Of a stretch of DNA of 21,591 bases, positions 21,424 through 21,591 are shown one piece after another; the stretch's first letter is position 1, and every line of letters begins with the position of its first letter. The stretch covers positions 1 through 21,591 of the forward strand of contig JBBQSF010000047.1 in assembly GCA_038214085.1 (NCBI GenBank), read 5' to 3'. A model generated the notes under the pieces. The model was not told where the DNA came from, ran no database searches, and was given only the letters and a program-made list of their open reading frames with translations. The translations under genes and the position numbers were made by a program. The DNA is from JBBQSF01 sp038214085. GTDB lineage: Bacteria > Bacteroidota > Bacteroidia > Bacteroidales > CG2-30-32-10.

Positions 21424-21591
21424 TTATTCATTTGATAGAACTTTTGCCTCTGAAACGGGAATGCGCGAACCATTGTTGTAAGAAATCACAAACGCTCCAA
21501 CTCCTGTTTTTCCTTTAAAAGTATTTGCATAAGCACGTGCATCCGCATAGGTTGCGAAAGTTCCTATTGCATATTTATAAGCACCCTGATA
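21424..21591 (-). CDS. C-terminal end of a SPOR-like domain protein (cut by window edge)
   Basis: Read leftwards from the edge, 55 codons and a TAA (21426-21424) are visible. The segment reads YKYAIGTFATYADARAYANT, then KGKTGVGAFVISYNNGSRIP and VSEAKVL. This is the pattern of the SPOR-like repeat at the C-terminus of many Bacteroidota envelope proteins: aromatic start, an alanine-rich helix, then AFV and a basic-Ile-Pro end. Such domains usually bind peptidoglycan. The rest of the protein lies beyond position 21591, so its full role cannot be judged. A terminator follows directly. Confidence 0.75.
   Translation of the reverse strand, partial: YQGAYKYAIGTFATYADARAYANTFKGKTGVGAFVISYNNGSRIPVSEAKVLSNE

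Overview
The window is low-GC bacterial DNA and almost certainly comes from a member of the Bacteroidota. The evidence is a fused SecD-SecF protein, a TPR/PD40/OmpA protein resembling PorE, a surface protein ending in a type IX secretion (T9SS) sorting domain, the long Bacteroidota form of AIR synthase next to prfA, and several promoters that fit the Bacteroidota pattern TTG-N19..21-TAnnTTTG. I cannot assign a genus.

Layout. (1) 1-355, minus: the start of a secreted hypothetical protein, cut by the window edge. (2) 8424-438, minus: a tightly packed seven-gene run. Six genes encode a membrane complex built like hydrogenase-4/formate hydrogenlyase and respiratory complex I: an antiporter-like HyfB, a NuoH-like HyfC, HyfE, a second antiporter-like HyfF, a fused NuoC-NuoD large subunit, and a ferredoxin fused to a NuoB-like small subunit. 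A short-chain dehydrogenase (SDR) follows. (3) 8425-8794: a non-coding gap holding a repeat cluster with two identical 62-bp copies exactly 100 bp apart plus a shorter inverted relative. (4) 8795-10225, plus: an LpxL/HtrB-type lipid A acyltransferase and an unrecognised 175-residue protein. (5) 12493-10226, minus: AIR synthase (purM) and peptide release factor 1 (prfA). (6) 18373-12588, minus: secDF, tatA and the PorE-like protein, separated by clear terminators. (7) 18632-20890, plus: a large FG-GAP repeat protein with a T9SS sorting domain, divergent from secDF. (8) 21591-20892, minus: the tail of a SPOR-like protein and a small retropepsin-like aspartic protease.

The most interesting item is the membrane complex. 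The large subunit lacks both CxxC motifs that hold nickel and iron in [NiFe] hydrogenases. All four cysteines that would hold the proximal [4Fe-4S] cluster of the small subunit are also replaced. The fused ferredoxin keeps exactly the four ligands of one cluster and has lost those of the other. This fits the energy-converting hydrogenase-related (Ehr) complexes, which are known in outline but whose reaction is not established. It suggests a proton- or sodium-translocating machine with an unusual or absent redox core.

A second theme is export and the cell envelope. SecDF and TatA serve the inner membrane, the PorE-like protein probably links T9SS to peptidoglycan, the FG-GAP protein is a probable T9SS substrate, and LpxL acts in lipid A synthesis. 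No tRNA, rRNA, CRISPR array, transposase or phage gene was recognised.
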